Shown: positions 1-12,467, counted from the stretch's first letter. The stretch: 64,000 nt of DNA from Lucifuga dentata (GCA_014773175.1 VXCM01002227.1:62001-126000); one strand, 5' to 3'. A program made the numbers and translations. Notes: generated by a model not told the origin, from the sequence alone.

Positions 1-1758
1 TTCATCATTTTCCGGGGCTTCTTAGTAAAGTGAAGGTACAGTTTTAGGTCCAGCACCCTGCCAACACTTTAGCTCCGCCCCTGGTTTCAGGAGACATGGA
101 ACAAGCAGAGGCCAAGGCTTTCCTGCAATCCCAAACCCGATCCTAACCTTAACCCAAACCCTATAATTACTTTTTTAGAGGGAAAAATGGTCCACACAAG
201 TCATTTACTGGTAATTGACTGCAAGCAGAGTTGAAATGATCACAGACAAGCAGTACATGCACATATGCACATATACACACATGTACACACAGGCACACCT
301 GCCGCATGCACACACACAGACACACACATGCCCCTACATAAACACATACACAGTGGTTGAGCAGCTGCGGCGAGTGTGATAATTAGACAATCCTTGGAGG
401 GACTCATCTGGACTGCGTTATATCATCTCCTTGGAAACAGTCCACAGCTCTAAAATAAGAGTGTTTGGTCCCAGTCAGCTGCAGCATGATGTCATCCAAT
501 ATAATTCCTACAATCAAGGAAAAAAAGATATTTGATGACATGTGAATGTGCAAAGAATAGTGCTTTCCTTAAATATGGAGATTTTTGTGGTGCAGACTGA
601 TTCGGAGCACTGTCTGCAGCTAACGTTTGTTTCAGCACAGACATGCCATAAACTAAAAAAAAACTTGTTGCTCAAACCCTTGCACCTGTCTCTTATTTTC
701 TTAGGGGATGAAAAGTTTTACTCACCTCAAACTGACATTATCCTGTAACATCCCGTTATGTTTTGATGTGTGAATAAGGCTGTAATGGTAGCAATGTATT
801 ATAGATTTAGAAAATGCATACTGCTTATATTTAGCGCATCAGTCTAGGACTTCTCAGGGCATTCCAGGTGTTTCACCGCTCTGATGAATTTAACTGAACT
901 GGTGACTTCATAGCATTTGGTATCCCCACCCCCACCCCTCCTACCCCCCAACCGTGGCTTGTATTACTACCTCCACATCTGGACAGGGCAGTTTTACAGT
1001 ACATTTACAGCTTTACAGTAGAACCATATGCAGTCAAAATTGTACATCATTAGAGAAATTTTCAAAATAGAGCTTCATTTTTACATTAACACCTTTACTT
1101 TTATTCCCAGTGCTTGTTAGATTCTTCTGTAGTGGCCTTTCATTTCATGTGGCTTAAAGGATGTGAATATATATACATATGTATGTGAATGTGGCCATGT
1201 CTCCTGCCATGAAAGAGTTGGCTGGGTCTGTTCCGTTTCCCTCCCAATAGCTTTATTAAAGACTACATCCATATGTATGTGTGAGAGTTTGTGTGTGTGT
1301 GTGTGTGTGTGTGTTTGTTTGCACCTTTATCTTTGTGAGAACCGGCTTCAACTTTTAACCTTCAGTGTGAGGAGATCTTTAGGAGGCGAGGACATTTTGG
1401 CCTGATCTGGCTGGTTGAATTGTTGCCTGAATAGTGTTTGCAGACTATTCATTTTTCTCAAATGCAACACACTGATCTTGTCCTCATACCAACTTCAGAA
1501 TGTGCACATTATCCATGTTTTACTATGCGGAAGAAATCCGGGCCTTAACATCCACAAAAGCATGCTGTCAATGGCAATCATTTAAACTTGACCTTTGAAC
1601 TCAATGTGATTGTAAAGAACTACCCTGTTCATAGTCTCTGAAAGGTAGATGGCACCTTTTGCAACTGAATGGTGTGTACTCTATGAATAAAATCCTGAAA
1701 GTGTTATAAATACAATGATTTCTCAAGCACATATGACAAAGGTAAATTACATAATGCT
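1..1758. other. intergenic DNA, no gene recognised
   Basis: Holds a telomere-like stretch (CCTAACCTTAACCC at about 143), an interrupted CA-rich tract at 250-355 and a GT microsatellite at 1289-1314. The short open frames look like chance. Confidence 0.6.
1289..1314. repeat. (GT)n microsatellite
   Basis: About 13 GT units ending in GTTTGTTTG. Confidence 0.95.
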
Positions 1759-2412
1759 TTAAAGGACCTTACTGGTGGTTTTGCATGTTTAAGTCCAATG
1801 AATACTCCAATAAATACTCTCCACACGTTATTGCTAACGATTTTCCAAAATGTAAAACTGTACTTTAATTTTTGTTATTTTGCCAAATCCACTAATCTTT
1901 CAAAATCAAATGTTCAGGTGATACATCCACCTTAAAATTCAATGTTTCACCTGCTAACACNATCTTTCAAAATCAAATGTTCAGGTGATACATCCACCTT
2001 AAAATTCAATGTTTCACCTGCTAACACCTACACATGATTGTAGAAAGCAGGTCATTTTAATTTAGCTGTAAAAGCAGCTTTCTCCTGGGACTATAGAGAA
2101 ATACATTTTCTTCCTTGTAGCTCTGTGTTGGATTGATTAAATGTATAACTTAAAAAAAAACTAATAATGGTACGTTGTTCACTGTGATGGATTACTTACT
2201 GTATCTTAAATACATTTCAAGTCTCTACAAGTAGATTTTAATAGTGTACTGGAATGAACTGAAACCTCTAGAAGTCTGGAAGGTAGTAAAAAAAATTTTT
2301 TTAAATTTACTGCTCAGTAATATGTTTTGGAAAATGTTGACAGTAATGTAACATGCATGTGGATAGTATTTATTGGGCTTAAAAATGCAAAATTACTGGT
2401 ATGCTCCTTTAA
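1759..2412 (+). mobile_element. TTAA-flanked palindromic MITE, subfamily B, copy 1
   Basis: Begins TTAAAGGACCTTACTGGTGG and ends with the inverse pattern ACTGGTATGCTCCTTTAA. The inverted terminal repeats are roughly 90 bp and diverged. The interior carries the family hallmark of T-rich sequence then ATACATCCACCTTAAAA. A 66 bp internal direct repeat around the N at 1961 is an assembly join, so the true element is about 590 bp. TTAA ends suggest a piggyBac- or Kolobok-type origin. No transposase is present. Confidence 0.85.
1895..2027. repeat. 66 bp direct duplication around single N (1961), assembly join
   Basis: Bases 1895-1960 and 1962-2027 are identical and separated by one N. The pattern recurs at eight other places in the window and indicates unmerged contig ends rather than biology. 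Confidence 0.85.
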
Positions 2413-2689
2413 GCAAGCAGATGAGCTGTTGTTTGGTATATGAAATTTAGTCTAATTTCTCTCCCTCTCTCATTGTTCCAGTTCAAATAAAAACAGACAA
2501 ATTGGTGCTTTATTTACTTTTTTTTGCAGCTCATAAAAGTCAGTTTAAATCACACATTTTAATTCTACTCGGATTCTATATGCCTCTCCTTTTTCTCTCT
2601 CAGTTCGCCTCAGTCTCAGCTGTAGTAACTACTCTCAGACTTTCAGAATCAGTGGCAAAATTCTGTGCTCTCTCTGTCTGCTTCCCCCT

Positions 2690-2695
<6 letters not shown>

Positions 2696-2750
<55 letters not shown>

Positions 2751-2751
2751 C
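2696..2751. repeat. (CT)n(GT)n microsatellite
   Basis: About 22 CT units followed by five GT units. Confidence 0.95.
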
Positions 2752-2759
2752 TGTGGCAG

Positions 2760-2871
2760 CTCTCTCAGTGATGTGAGCTCCTTGGCATTCGAGGCAGCCA
2801 GCCATTACGGCATGGAACGCACCGGAGCCAACCAGAGCCCTGTGTTACCCCAAAGGAAAACCATAGTGTGA
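2760..2871 (+). other. possible terminal coding exon upstream of scx
   Basis: After a long CT/GT tract ending CTGTGGCAG, a good acceptor context, a frame runs ...SLSDVSSLAFEAASHYG, then MERTGANQSPVLPQRKTIV and TGA at 2869. The composition is GC-richer than its surroundings, with mostly C or G at third codon positions. The end TIV would fit a class I PDZ ligand. I do not recognise the protein, no upstream exon was found and no nearby AATAAA follows. Confidence 0.15.
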
Positions 2872-4549
2872 AAGATGGATTTTATTTATTATTACCTTTG
2901 AGATGATCTTTATTTATTGTGGCTAGTCCTGTTAAAATTAGTCATCTGTTTTGCAAGAAGCCAAAGCCCAGATTGTTGATTGCAGTTTTAGACAGTTAAC
3001 AGTGAATTGCATGAAAGTAACCTTTGCAACCTTGCGGACACATTTGTAAGTTTTGCTTTTGTCTCAATGAGCACAGACTGCCAAACTGCTGCTTTCAAGT
3101 AGCCTCTGGAAATGATCATAGTGAACCAGCCTGGACGTAGCAGAGTAGGAGAGGCTGGTTAAGCTCATATAACCAGCCAGGGAAAAATACATAGCAGGGA
3201 AAAAACCCACGCCGGTAGGAAGAGATGGTGGCAGGAAAGGAAAAAAGAGTGAAACACATTTAAGAGAAAGTTAAAAATATAGGGAGAGGTGAGGTGGTGA
3301 GTGAGTCAGGTGGTGAAATATTTCTGACGCCTCATTGGTACGATGACATCACAGCTGATTTCTACTTAGTCTGCTCCACTTCTCTGTTAACTTGAAGGAA
3401 GAGCTCCACTGCTACTGGCCAGGATTTGCAACTACAGCGTCTGGGGATCTGCTTTTATGTAGTCAATAAGACAGAGTGCATAAAAGAGGCAGACTTTCTC
3501 TGATTGCAGAATGGACTGTACCAGCTGATTTATCGACAATTTGTATTAAAGACTCTTAAAGGGGGCATCTTAAACAAATTTCTATGTTCTCATTTTCATT
3601 TAAGGGTGAATTTTTGCAATGGTTTAATGTGCAAAAAACACACTGTTGCACCTCTATTCTCCTTTGTTGCAGCACCACCATGCAAGTTGGGGAAACGCAA
3701 ACAAGGCACTGACGTCAGATTGACAACTCTGTGAAACATGGATGCTGGCCAAACACACACTTGCTAGCATCATAGTTCATGGGTGTGTCTAACCAGGTGT
3801 GTTAATTGGTAAATCCGAGTGGTTTACATGTTGATGTAACTATGTTATCCAAGTAAAGCACCTCTGGGTTTATTTAGGTTTTGCAACTTTGAAAATACTA
3901 AACACAATCATTAGACTCTAAAATGAGGCAAAGTAATAAGAAGCATAATGTGTCATCTTTAACAGTCCTTGCAGTCCTGGCTCACATCCTTTCTACACAC
4001 CCTTTCTCACATAATTTCTAATCAGTGCTTCCAAACACAACTGGCACAAAGCGAAATCCATTAGCTTATCCTTTGAATACACAGACAATCCTTTTTGCAT
4101 ATCTGACCCTTAATTTTCTCTGTCCCACAATCATTCAGAAAGACACAGAAGTGAGTTTTGAGCACTGCCCCAGACTGATTGGCTGCAGAAAAGTCTTGAT
4201 TTTTGATTGCCTTTATATCAGCTGACATGAAACAGCACTTTCACTTATGCTGGTGGACGATTTCTAAACAAAAGTCTAACAAAGTGTGGAAAATGCTCTG
4301 GTTATGTAGTGGAATACATTATGGATTTAATTACATGAGATATTCATGCTTGGATCTGAAAAGAAATTTAATTAATGGAGTGATGATAACAATAAGTGTT
4401 AATGGTATTTCATTGTATTCATTGGTCATGATTGATGCTGAGGAAAATGTGAAACATCAAACCATTTTCCCAAATCTAGATCCAACTACAGCAACATCAT
4501 GACCTAAGAGACTGACTGACCAATCATATAAAGATTGTCATAGGAAGCC

Positions 4550-4850
4550 TTAACGGATCATACCGGTCATTTTTCATGTTTGAGCCTAATATATTCAATG
4601 TTCATACATGTTACATTACTGACAACCATTCCCCAAAGGATAAAACAATATTTCAGCTTTCCTGATATTTTGCAAAATCTCTTAATCTTTCAAAATCAAA
4701 TATTTAAGTGATACACCCACCTTAAAAATCGATGTTTCGCCTGCTAATAGTTACGCAGCCTTATGAAGTCATGACCATTTAAATTTTTCAATAAATGCAG
4801 GTCTTCTTTTGGGACTATATTCCCCGATGAAGACATACATTCACTCTGCN

Positions 4851-4914
<64 letters not shown>

Positions 4915-5097
4915 AATACAGATCTTGTTCACGATGATGGATTACCTATCCCAAGAACTTTTCAAGTATCAACAAGTTGATTTTAATAGCATACCAGAAT
5001 GAACTGAAACTAATGACAGTCTGAAAGGTAACATTACATGTATGAAAATTGAATATATTAGTCTCAAACATGCAAAATGGCTGGTATGGTCCTTTAA
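4550..5097 (+). mobile_element. TTAA-flanked palindromic MITE, subfamily A, copy 2
   Basis: The left end is TTAACGGATCATACCGG and the right end is CTGGTATGGTCCTTTAA. The left arm (CATGTTTGAGCCTAATATAT) is the inverse of the right arm. The interior contains a poly-A tract of about 60 with an N at 4850. The orientation (CACCCACCTTAAA reading forward) is called + for the family. Non-coding. Confidence 0.88.
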
Positions 5098-5778
5098 GGC
5101 CAGAAAAGTGTGCTTATAACTGCTGCTGTTTTGAAGTCCAAGAGCAAAGAACACTTACTACTCAAGTGCCCTTGAGCACTTTACTCTTAGTTGTCCCTTT
5201 ATAGAAAACACATGTACCTGTAGATGGAAGCACTGAGCATAGGCATGTAAAAAAAACCCAAAACATTTATTTGAAGGCTAAATATTGCATCAAATTCAAG
5301 CCACTTCAGAGGAAAATGAAAATATAAATTAATACCAGATAATGGAGACAAACCATACATAGATGTTTCTTTTATTGCATTCACAAATACTGCTTAGATT
5401 CAAACAAACCGGAAGAGACACCCTCAGGCTTTTGTAGCAGGGCTCATATACATGACGACAGCTTTCAGACGCACTCAAACAAATAAGATAAAAGTCACAC
5501 AGACTTTAATTTCCTAGCATTTGTTTCATTGTTTTACAACGTTCTGAGGGATGTCGAATCAAACAATAGCTTTTTACTATGTGTTTGAACCCAGTGCACT
5601 GCGAGCGTGTTTGTGAGAAACTATCATAAAACGGGATATGAACGGAAAACTAAGAGAGTGAGCACAGTTTCAGCTGATGTCTTCCAGTTGTGTGACCTCT
5701 CTTTCCTTCTCTCTCTCTCTCTGGGTTTAATAAGGCCAGCTGTAGAGTCTGGCTCTCTTGGGAAACACAGTAGAGTGT

Positions 5779-5903
5779 GGCTGGAGCTCAGGCTGAATGA
5801 GCCTGAAATTGGGGCTGGTGGTGGTGGTGGTGGGGGGGCANGGCTGGAGCTCAGGCTGAATGAGCCTGAAATTGGGGCTGGTGGTGGTGGTGGTGGGGGG
5901 GCA
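5779..5903. repeat. 62 bp direct duplication around single N (5841), assembly join
   Basis: 5779-5840 equals 5842-5903. Both copies end in (GGT)n and a G-run, which probably caused the break. Confidence 0.85.
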
Positions 5904-6321
5904 AGTTGGGGAGGCGAGCACTTCCGACCATTTTCCCCATGCAATATGCAATACACCAAGTAGTCTGGAGTCTTGGCAGGCTGCCTCCAACTCTCCCCTC
6001 TTCTTCTTTCCCTCCTTTCCTCATTTCCTTCCCTTCCATCCCACTTTTTCTGTCTCTTTTTCTCCATCTCATTTTCCCTCTTGCTTTCTTCCATCCCTCT
6101 TTTGTTTCTTCCTTTTTCTCTGTCCTGTTCTACTTAATGGTCCTTCTTTCTCTGATCATGAAGGAAAGCAGATAGTTACTTTTGTTAATGACTCTCTCCA
6201 GACGTCTACTCAGTGGCACCATAACAAGTCCAGCAATCCTTTCCTCCTCTCCAGCTTCTGTCACTTTCTGCACAGACTAAAACGACTGTCCAAGGACTAG
6301 GATAAATAGCTCAGCTACTTG

Positions 6322-6322
<1 letters not shown>

Positions 6323-6353
<31 letters not shown>
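6323..6353. repeat. (CT)n microsatellite
   Basis: About 15 CT units. Confidence 0.95.
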
Positions 6354-6354
<1 letters not shown>

Positions 6355-6503
6355 ACTCTAGACACTCGCTCTGTGGTACCGTATTGGATCCAGACCTGCT
6401 TCCGAGTTTTGACAGGTCCCTGACCCACGCCAGAATGGTTCAGCTGGGTTGGGACTTGGTGGGGGGAGGATGTGAGTATATTTGAGTCTTTGTGTGTGTG
6501 CGT

Positions 6504-6504
<1 letters not shown>

Positions 6505-6539
<35 letters not shown>
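6505..6539. repeat. (GA)n microsatellite
   Basis: About 17 GA units following a short GT run. Confidence 0.95.
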
Positions 6540-6541
<2 letters not shown>

Positions 6542-6654
6542 TAGGCCTGGCTTGGCTAAGATGGTGGGTGTTTTTCATCAGACTAACGAATAATATGTCT
6601 GAGCTGAGAGAAGAGTACTCAGTGAGAAGAGAAGAGGAGGAGGAGGATGGAGGG

Positions 6655-6765
6655 GGGAGGAGAGGGAAGGAGTAATGACTATCAGATGGTGTTATACTAC
6701 TGTGCTGCTGCTGCTGNGGGAGGAGAGGGAAGGAGTAATGACTATCAGATGGTGTTATACTACTG

Positions 6766-6779
<14 letters not shown>
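6655..6779. repeat. 62 bp direct duplication around single N (6717), assembly join
   Basis: 6655-6716 equals 6718-6779. The break lies in a CTG trinucleotide repeat that continues to about 6796. Confidence 0.85.

Positions 6780-6796
<17 letters not shown>
6765..6796. repeat. (CTG)n trinucleotide repeat
   Basis: About ten CTG/GCT units at the edge of the assembly join at 6717, so the true length is uncertain. Confidence 0.9.
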
Positions 6797-6797
<1 letters not shown>

Positions 6798-7034
6798 CTT
6801 TAAAGGAGAACACCACTCCGTTTCCAAATTCACTTAGAACTTTGCAACCCACCACAACTCCATCCCAAAGTTAGACAGATTAAAAAAAAAAAAAAACAGA
6901 GCTAAGTCTTACCTGTAATACTATGATTAATGAACATGCAGCAGATTAAAGAATGACCACGTGGATTCATAGAAAGAATAATCTATGTTTTTTTTTTAAA
7001 TAAACTTCATATAGATTTTGTCCTCATCTTTTTT

Positions 7035-7742
7035 CTCTGTTTTCAGACCTGTAGTCAGTTTGTTCTGATACAAATCAGGGACTAAATTCTTGCAATTTTA
7101 CATTTACTACTTGCTTTGGTTCAGCTTCACAAAGGAAAACGTCAAGTCGAACCAACATATAGAAACACAGTCATGTGACAACACTCGCTCTGCCCATTGG
7201 TCAGAAATATCTGGAGGCGGGAAAAAGAAGATCAAAACAGGAAAAGGTTTACTATGCCGGGGTAACAAACAACAACAACAACAACAANAAAAAAAAAAAA
7301 AAACACCAACAAAGACGTAATTTGGATACTTTCCTGGTCATAGACACAAATTGAGCCATTTACAAAGAAACCTGTGACAGCAGAAGCCGAATTTGACTTC
7401 AAGACGACATGTTAAGTAAGTTTGATATGTTACAACTGTTTCACAGCGTCCAATTCAGTTGCTATGCTAACCAAAGATGGAGTTTAACTGCGTAAATCTT
7501 GTTTTACATTAGATGCGGTTAATGGTTTTAAGTAGCAGATGTCTGGAATGAACTTTACCGCAGTTGCAACCCTATTCGGAGATTAATCAATAGATGGATA
7601 TCAATCAATAGATGATTAATATCGTGTGGACTTCAGTTCCATTACTGTGTTCACATCTGCCCAAAAGAACCAAAGTTCATGGGGAAACGCTCCAAAAACG
7701 AACAAAACAAACGTTCAAAGGGAACTAGAGGTGGAAAAGTGG
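7035..7742 (+). mobile_element. family C (TTAA-type) element, solo copy
   Basis: Shares ordered blocks with the copies at 27957 and 38051: CAGACCTGTAGTCAGTTTGT, GTCATGTGACAACACTCGCT, CATTGGTCAGAAATATCTGG, CAAAACAGGAAAAGGTTTA, and an end with CCAAAAACGAACAAAACAAACG. It contains a CAA repeat and A-run with an N at 7288. Outer ends are eroded and no transposase is visible. It lacks the nested palindromic MITE seen in the other two. Confidence 0.72.
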
Positions 7743-9353
7743 AAAGTGGTTTTTAATGTAAACAGAAATATGCCTAAGACATTAAGCAATATTTTAATAT
7801 GGGAAATCAGTAATATTCTCTGCAGTTTCACATCATGCACAAAAGTAATGACATCAAACCATAATCCCACAATTTTCTAAAAAGTTACATCTTTAACACT
7901 TCAGTTTATATGGTAGAGTATCATAAAACAGGAAAAACAACACGGTTTCACAATTTCAGGTCAACAACAACCACAACAAGCTTCATAAAAACTCCATAAG
8001 TTACTCTGAACATCAGCACATGTACAGTATCATCATTCTGGTAATAAAGTTAGATTTTTCTCATAGTGGAAGAAAACACAGGTGCTACTAAAAACATTAA
8101 TAGTGGCTCTGTTCCATTTTAATGGATATGTGCCAGTAAGCTAGCACACACACATTACCAGAGCCTGGTACTAACACACCTAACTGGAATGCAGCCATTA
8201 TTAATGCACCTGTCTTTGTCAAAATAAAGATGTCCACAATGAAAAAGGTCTGGGCCTGTAACTGTGTTGTTGTTATACAGTGTCTTAGTTTTAATGTAGT
8301 TCATCTGATTGAAGTTGTAACTGACAACCAGGGTTCTCAAACAGTATCACTTTGAAACTGAAAATGCAAAATCCAATTTTTGTGTTTTAGACTTTTTTTT
8401 TTTTTTTTNTTTTTTTTTTTTTTTGTATTTTTACATAAAATTCAACTTTACTCTAATATAGCTATTTCCTTTTCACACAAACATTCTTCTGGCAAATGCA
8501 GCCACGTGTTATTATGAAAAGTCTTCAAGTCTACATTATACCATCTCAAATGTTTTCTGGCCTGCAGGCACCAATTCAGAGAGAAAAGGATACTGTGTTA
8601 GACCAGCCACAGGCTCCTGGGAGATGCAAATGACAGGAGGATCATGCTAATGCATGTAATGACGGACCACAGTAAGTGAAGCCGCACACCTTGAGCAGAC
8701 AAAATATACAGTATCTCAACGCAGTTTGACATTTAGTCTGCAGTCATGGTATTTGGATGGGGAACTAAATTTTCTGTTGTTTTTGTTACATTTCTTTATC
8801 CAGCCTGAAAGCAAAGGGTGGTCCAACAATTTATTTGATACTTGAGACTCATATTTAAACTTGTTTCTGTTACTTTGTCCATCCTATTTTGTCCCTTTTC
8901 TTATGTTTTTCAAAGTTTGGGGTTGAAGGAGTTAAAAAGCTGAGGAACAGCTCAATATTTCTGTTTTCTAGACTAATTAAAAAAGACCACAGCTCTCTTC
9001 AGATGCATCTGAGGAAAGTTTGTAAAATATCCAAAGAAGAACAAAAATCTACAGTTAATAAACAAAATGTCTGTATTTGTTTCCCTGTCAAACTACGCTA
9101 GCAGGAACAAATGAAGCTGACATGGTGTGCCACAAACGCTAAAGTGCAAGACTTCTCTTTCCTTGTTTGGTAATCATAGTCCATACAGGTTTTGCAAAAA
9201 TGATTGTTGTTTGGTGCCGTGACTCACTAACTGCCATGTAGATCAGAGACTTTTCCCTGTTCTTCCAAAAGGCTTCTTGAGTTCAAACTGCTCCCATATG
9301 GCAGCCACGCCCATTGTGACAGGAGGCCCGCCCACTATGAGCTTTTACCACCA
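7743..9353. other. intergenic DNA, no gene recognised
   Basis: AT-rich. A poly-T tract with an N lies at 8391-8424. No coding or RNA signature was found up to the tRNA-like sequence. Confidence 0.55.
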
Positions 9354-9424
9354 GGCGCGGTGGCCAAGTGGTAAGGCGTCAGTCTCGTATCCGAAGATCA
9401 TGGGTTCAAATCCCATCCGTGCCT
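9354..9424 (+). pseudogene. tRNA-Thr(CGT)-like sequence with a broken anticodon stem
   Basis: The acceptor arms GGCGCGG and CCGTGCC pair (one G-U), the D-arm with A box TGGCCAAGTGG is intact, and the T-arm ATGGG-TTCAAAT-CCCAT pairs perfectly and contains the B box. The sequence matches vertebrate tRNA-Thr(CGT) closely, but the anticodon region CTCGTATCCGA is one base shorter than the functional form. The stem TCAGT against TCCGA then has an A-C and a T-T mismatch. The total is 71 nt where 72 is expected. No T-run of four or more follows closely. It is probably a recent tRNA pseudogene. Confidence 0.75.
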
Positions 9425-11770
9425 TGGAGATTCAGCTTTGCAAATGTACACATTCCACTGTGTGTGGCAAGTTGTCCACAACAGCCACATGGTGCTAACA
9501 TTGTTACCTTTCCCCATGCTAGCTATACATTTTGGTCTCTGCCTAGATGACTTAGATGAACTTTCACAGACACTGATATTCATTGCTACTTTTCCAGCAT
9601 TGGAACTGTGGAATTTTCACTATGAACTGACTGTGAGACACAAATCCACAGTGAATTGCTTATCTTCTGTGCAAACAGTAGCAACAGTAATGACTAGCCT
9701 GATTGCACCTTTAGGGACACACCTGAGTGCCAAACTGTAATGCGTAATGCCTTTCTTGCATTTCTGAACCAGGCAGTTATAACATCACGGGTGGAAATCT
9801 GGAATTGACCATACTGTTCTTTTTATTACAGCATTTAGACGGTGGTTTAATCCCCAGCTAGCACTAGCCTGCCCCTCAGTCCACTTCCTCCATCCTGACT
9901 GCCTCAAGCACTTCCTGTCTGTAATCAACCGCTGCAACCGAGATTGGCCTCCATTCATAGACTCAGTACCACAGCATAAACACTCATTCTGTGATTGAAG
10001 GGTAGAGATAGAGACAGACGTGGACAGAGGAGGAAAAGGAGAGAGAGAAAAAATGGAAGGAGAGAGGGAGATGAATGCTGACTGTAACATTGTGTAACTC
10101 AGATTATTAGATTATTCATAGAGCTGTTAGTTTTCAGAAGGAGTTTACTGTTGCAAATCTACACAAAAGAGGCGTACCAGCAATGGCAGGTTGGTGTGGA
10201 GTTTTTCAGCAATGTACTATTGAAGATTAGAAACTTCAGATTGAGTATGACGTAGGTTATCAACCATTAACTGCTGTACACTTTAAACAGGACATGAAAG
10301 TCCAAGGTAAATCAGTTCATTGGAAATAAGACTTACATTATGTGATTATGACTAATAAAATTCCACTTGATAGGAAAACGGGTTAGAGTTTGGTGAAATA
10401 TATTTACTTTACTCTGGTATTTGTCACTGTTGAGCTGAATCTTAATTTAATTTTGATCTTCAGAATTGCTCAAACACCTTTTTGCCCTGCCACATATGGT
10501 TACTTTGTCCCTGTGAGTCACTGTACTCTGTTTCATTCAGTACCGTCTCCCATTCCTTTTCTCCCACTCTCGCTGATTTTGCTCCCTTTGCTGTCTGTTC
10601 TCTTTGTCTCTGCTCTATGAGAAGAAGACAGATTGTTATAGGGAGTGTAAGTGAGTAAAGTAGCAGCTCCCTTACTGCAAGCCCCTGAGCCTCCCCGTAA
10701 TCTCCCAAATGCTCCACCCCCCCAAAAAATAACGATTCCCTGGAGGTTAAATTAGTTGCAGGCCCTTCAGTGTCACAGTTATTACAAATAAAAGGTTTTG
10801 GCCGTGGCTGAGTGACCCAGTTACTTTAGCTCCAGCCACGAGCCCAGCCTGAAACTTCAGCTTCCAGCGCTGCGGCCGACTGCCTCCAGGCCTGCTGTCT
10901 GGGGACAAACAGCACAGAGGGGGAGGATGAGGAAAGAAAAGAAGACACGGGGAGAAAGTAAACTCTTACTTCACCACTCAAGCTTCTTAGCTTCTTGCTG
11001 TCAAGATTATAGTTGAACAAAGTATCAGTTTTTGCAGTCCTACGTTCCAGTCGTACTCATGCATCTTGCCTGTTTTGGAACAAGGCTGTCAGATAAAGCT
11101 AGATAAAGAAAATGGAAACATGGGGAACATGGAAAAAACAGGAAAATCCAGACCATTCATCTATGCATTTGGAACTTTAAAATGGCATACTAGATGATAC
11201 AGAACGTGCTGAATAACTTGATCAAGTTACTTGTTATACAAAGAATTGGCCTCATACAGTGCTAAATGATCTTGGGCTCATAGAACTTAGTCATGTTTTT
11301 GCAACAACATAACAAAAATCCACACTATAATTTCTGATTTCTGATTTCTTATTTACTTTTTGAGCATTTGATATTTCATCATACAATCCAAGATCATGGA
11401 CATACAGTAATTCTCCATTCAGACGACAATGTTTTATCTCAGTTTTATTTGGTTTAGTCAACACTCTGTTTAAAGCTGCATTAAGGGAGTTTGAGGGTTA
11501 GGGTTAGGCTAACCTTAAACTTAGAACTTGGAAACAGCTGCCTATGATTTCACACAGAGGGTGAGTGAGAACCATACAGTCTACATCTGGCCCAAAAATC
11601 CTAAACAACAATGTTGCCATCAAAAATTTCTCTTAATGCTGGTTTAAATCTCCTTCTGAGAATGAGAAGATGATGCATATATTGCTATTGATAATGTGTT
11701 TTTCAGTGTAAGTTCATGAACGAACCAAGCAGACGTGGGTGATGCAAGTTCTGTTTTTTAGGTGGATTTC
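9425..11770. other. intergenic DNA upstream of scx
   Basis: No gene was recognised. Features are a C-run at about 10718 and a telomere-like GGGTTAGGGTTAGG at about 11496-11509. It may hold distal scx regulatory DNA, which cannot be judged from one sequence. Confidence 0.5.
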
Positions 11771-11916
11771 CCCTGAAACGCAGCAGTGTGCAGCCAAAAC
11801 AAACTCCTGCTGATGGTTTGCCTCTTGCCTCCGGTCTCTCTGCTTCTAGACAGCAGCCTAGGGACCCTCACATCTCAAAGGGAGGAGCAGAGAAGCCTGT
11901 GGGCCCTCCCATCAAC

Positions 11917-11923
11917 TATAAGA
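11917..11923 (+). promoter_or_regulatory. scx: possible alternative upstream scx promoter (TATAAGA)
   Basis: TATAAGA lies in a GC-richer stretch (about 11770-12050) just before a purine-rich segment that could be transcribed. A start near 11947 would give a long 5'UTR of about 715 nt, interrupted by a T-rich tract with a single N at 12068. A CACGTG E-box lies at about 11958. The TATA box at 12468 looks stronger and is closer. Confidence 0.25.
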
Positions 11924-12324
11924 CCAGAGCCAGACGGAAACACTCAGACAGCAGGCACACGTGGAGCACCGAGCGGAGAAAGCCAGAAAGACTGAGAGAC
12001 AAACACAGAGGGAAAGTTTCAGTCAAACTGTGGCCACAGACCAGAACTAGCTTTTTTTTTTTTTTTTNTTTTTTTTTTTTTTGTTTTTTGTTTTTTTTTT
12101 TGCTACTGGGACTCAAAACAGATAAATACAGAAACAAAAGCCTCAGAATTTTAAAGACACCAAGAAAAGAGGAGAAATTACCAACCATCTGACATCAACA
12201 TGGTCGTGTAACTTCTTACTTTCTCCAGAAGGATTAACTGAAGGAGGAATAGCTCTTTAGGATGTGAACTGTTTTCTCCGTGAGCAAAGAGAGAGAAAGA
12301 TAAGAAGGATCTGGAACCTGCAAA

Positions 12325-12456
12325 CACCTGTGACACAGCAGCTGCGTGGTCAAGTTACTATCGGCTGCTGATTTAAGATCAGCTGTCAACCTCATCATTA
12401 GTGAGGCAAGTTGTACTCTAAGCCTGTGTCAGCATCGCTATATGCTGAGTCATCTG
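12325..12456 (+). promoter_or_regulatory. scx: E-box cluster with AP-1-like site upstream of scx
   Basis: Four CANNTG motifs lie within 132 bp: CACCTG 12325, CAGCTG 12339, CAGCTG 12380 and CATCTG 12451. About 0.5 would be expected by chance in that length. TGAGTCA, the AP-1 consensus, sits at 12446-12452 and overlaps the last E-box. bHLH factors bind CANNTG, so bHLH control or autoregulation of scx is possible; binding is inferred. Confidence 0.4.
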
Positions 12457-12467
12457 GTTTAAGAACT

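Larger units (their letters stand above)
2413..4549. other. intergenic DNA between two MITE copies
   Basis: Contains the CT/GT tract at 2696-2751 and the doubtful exon at 2760-2871. Nothing else was recognised. Confidence 0.5.
5098..7034. other. intergenic DNA rich in simple sequence
   Basis: Contains two N-joined duplications (5841, 6717), GGT, CT, GA and CTG repeats, and a pyrimidine-rich stretch at 5995-6130. Long open frames here come from repeats and are not genes. Confidence 0.6.

Noticed and set aside
5607..6300. Overlapping frames of 118-156 codons
   Set aside because: They are built from GGT and pyrimidine repeats and from a 62 bp segment duplicated by the assembly join at 5841.
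6315..6833. 172-codon minus-strand frame with a glutamine run
   Set aside because: It consists of translated CTG, GA and CT repeats plus the duplication at 6717, with no conserved domain.
11496..11509. Telomere-like GGGTTAGGGTTAGG
   Set aside because: Only two units. Similar short matches occur at 143 and 40070, and such length is common by chance or from old repair events.
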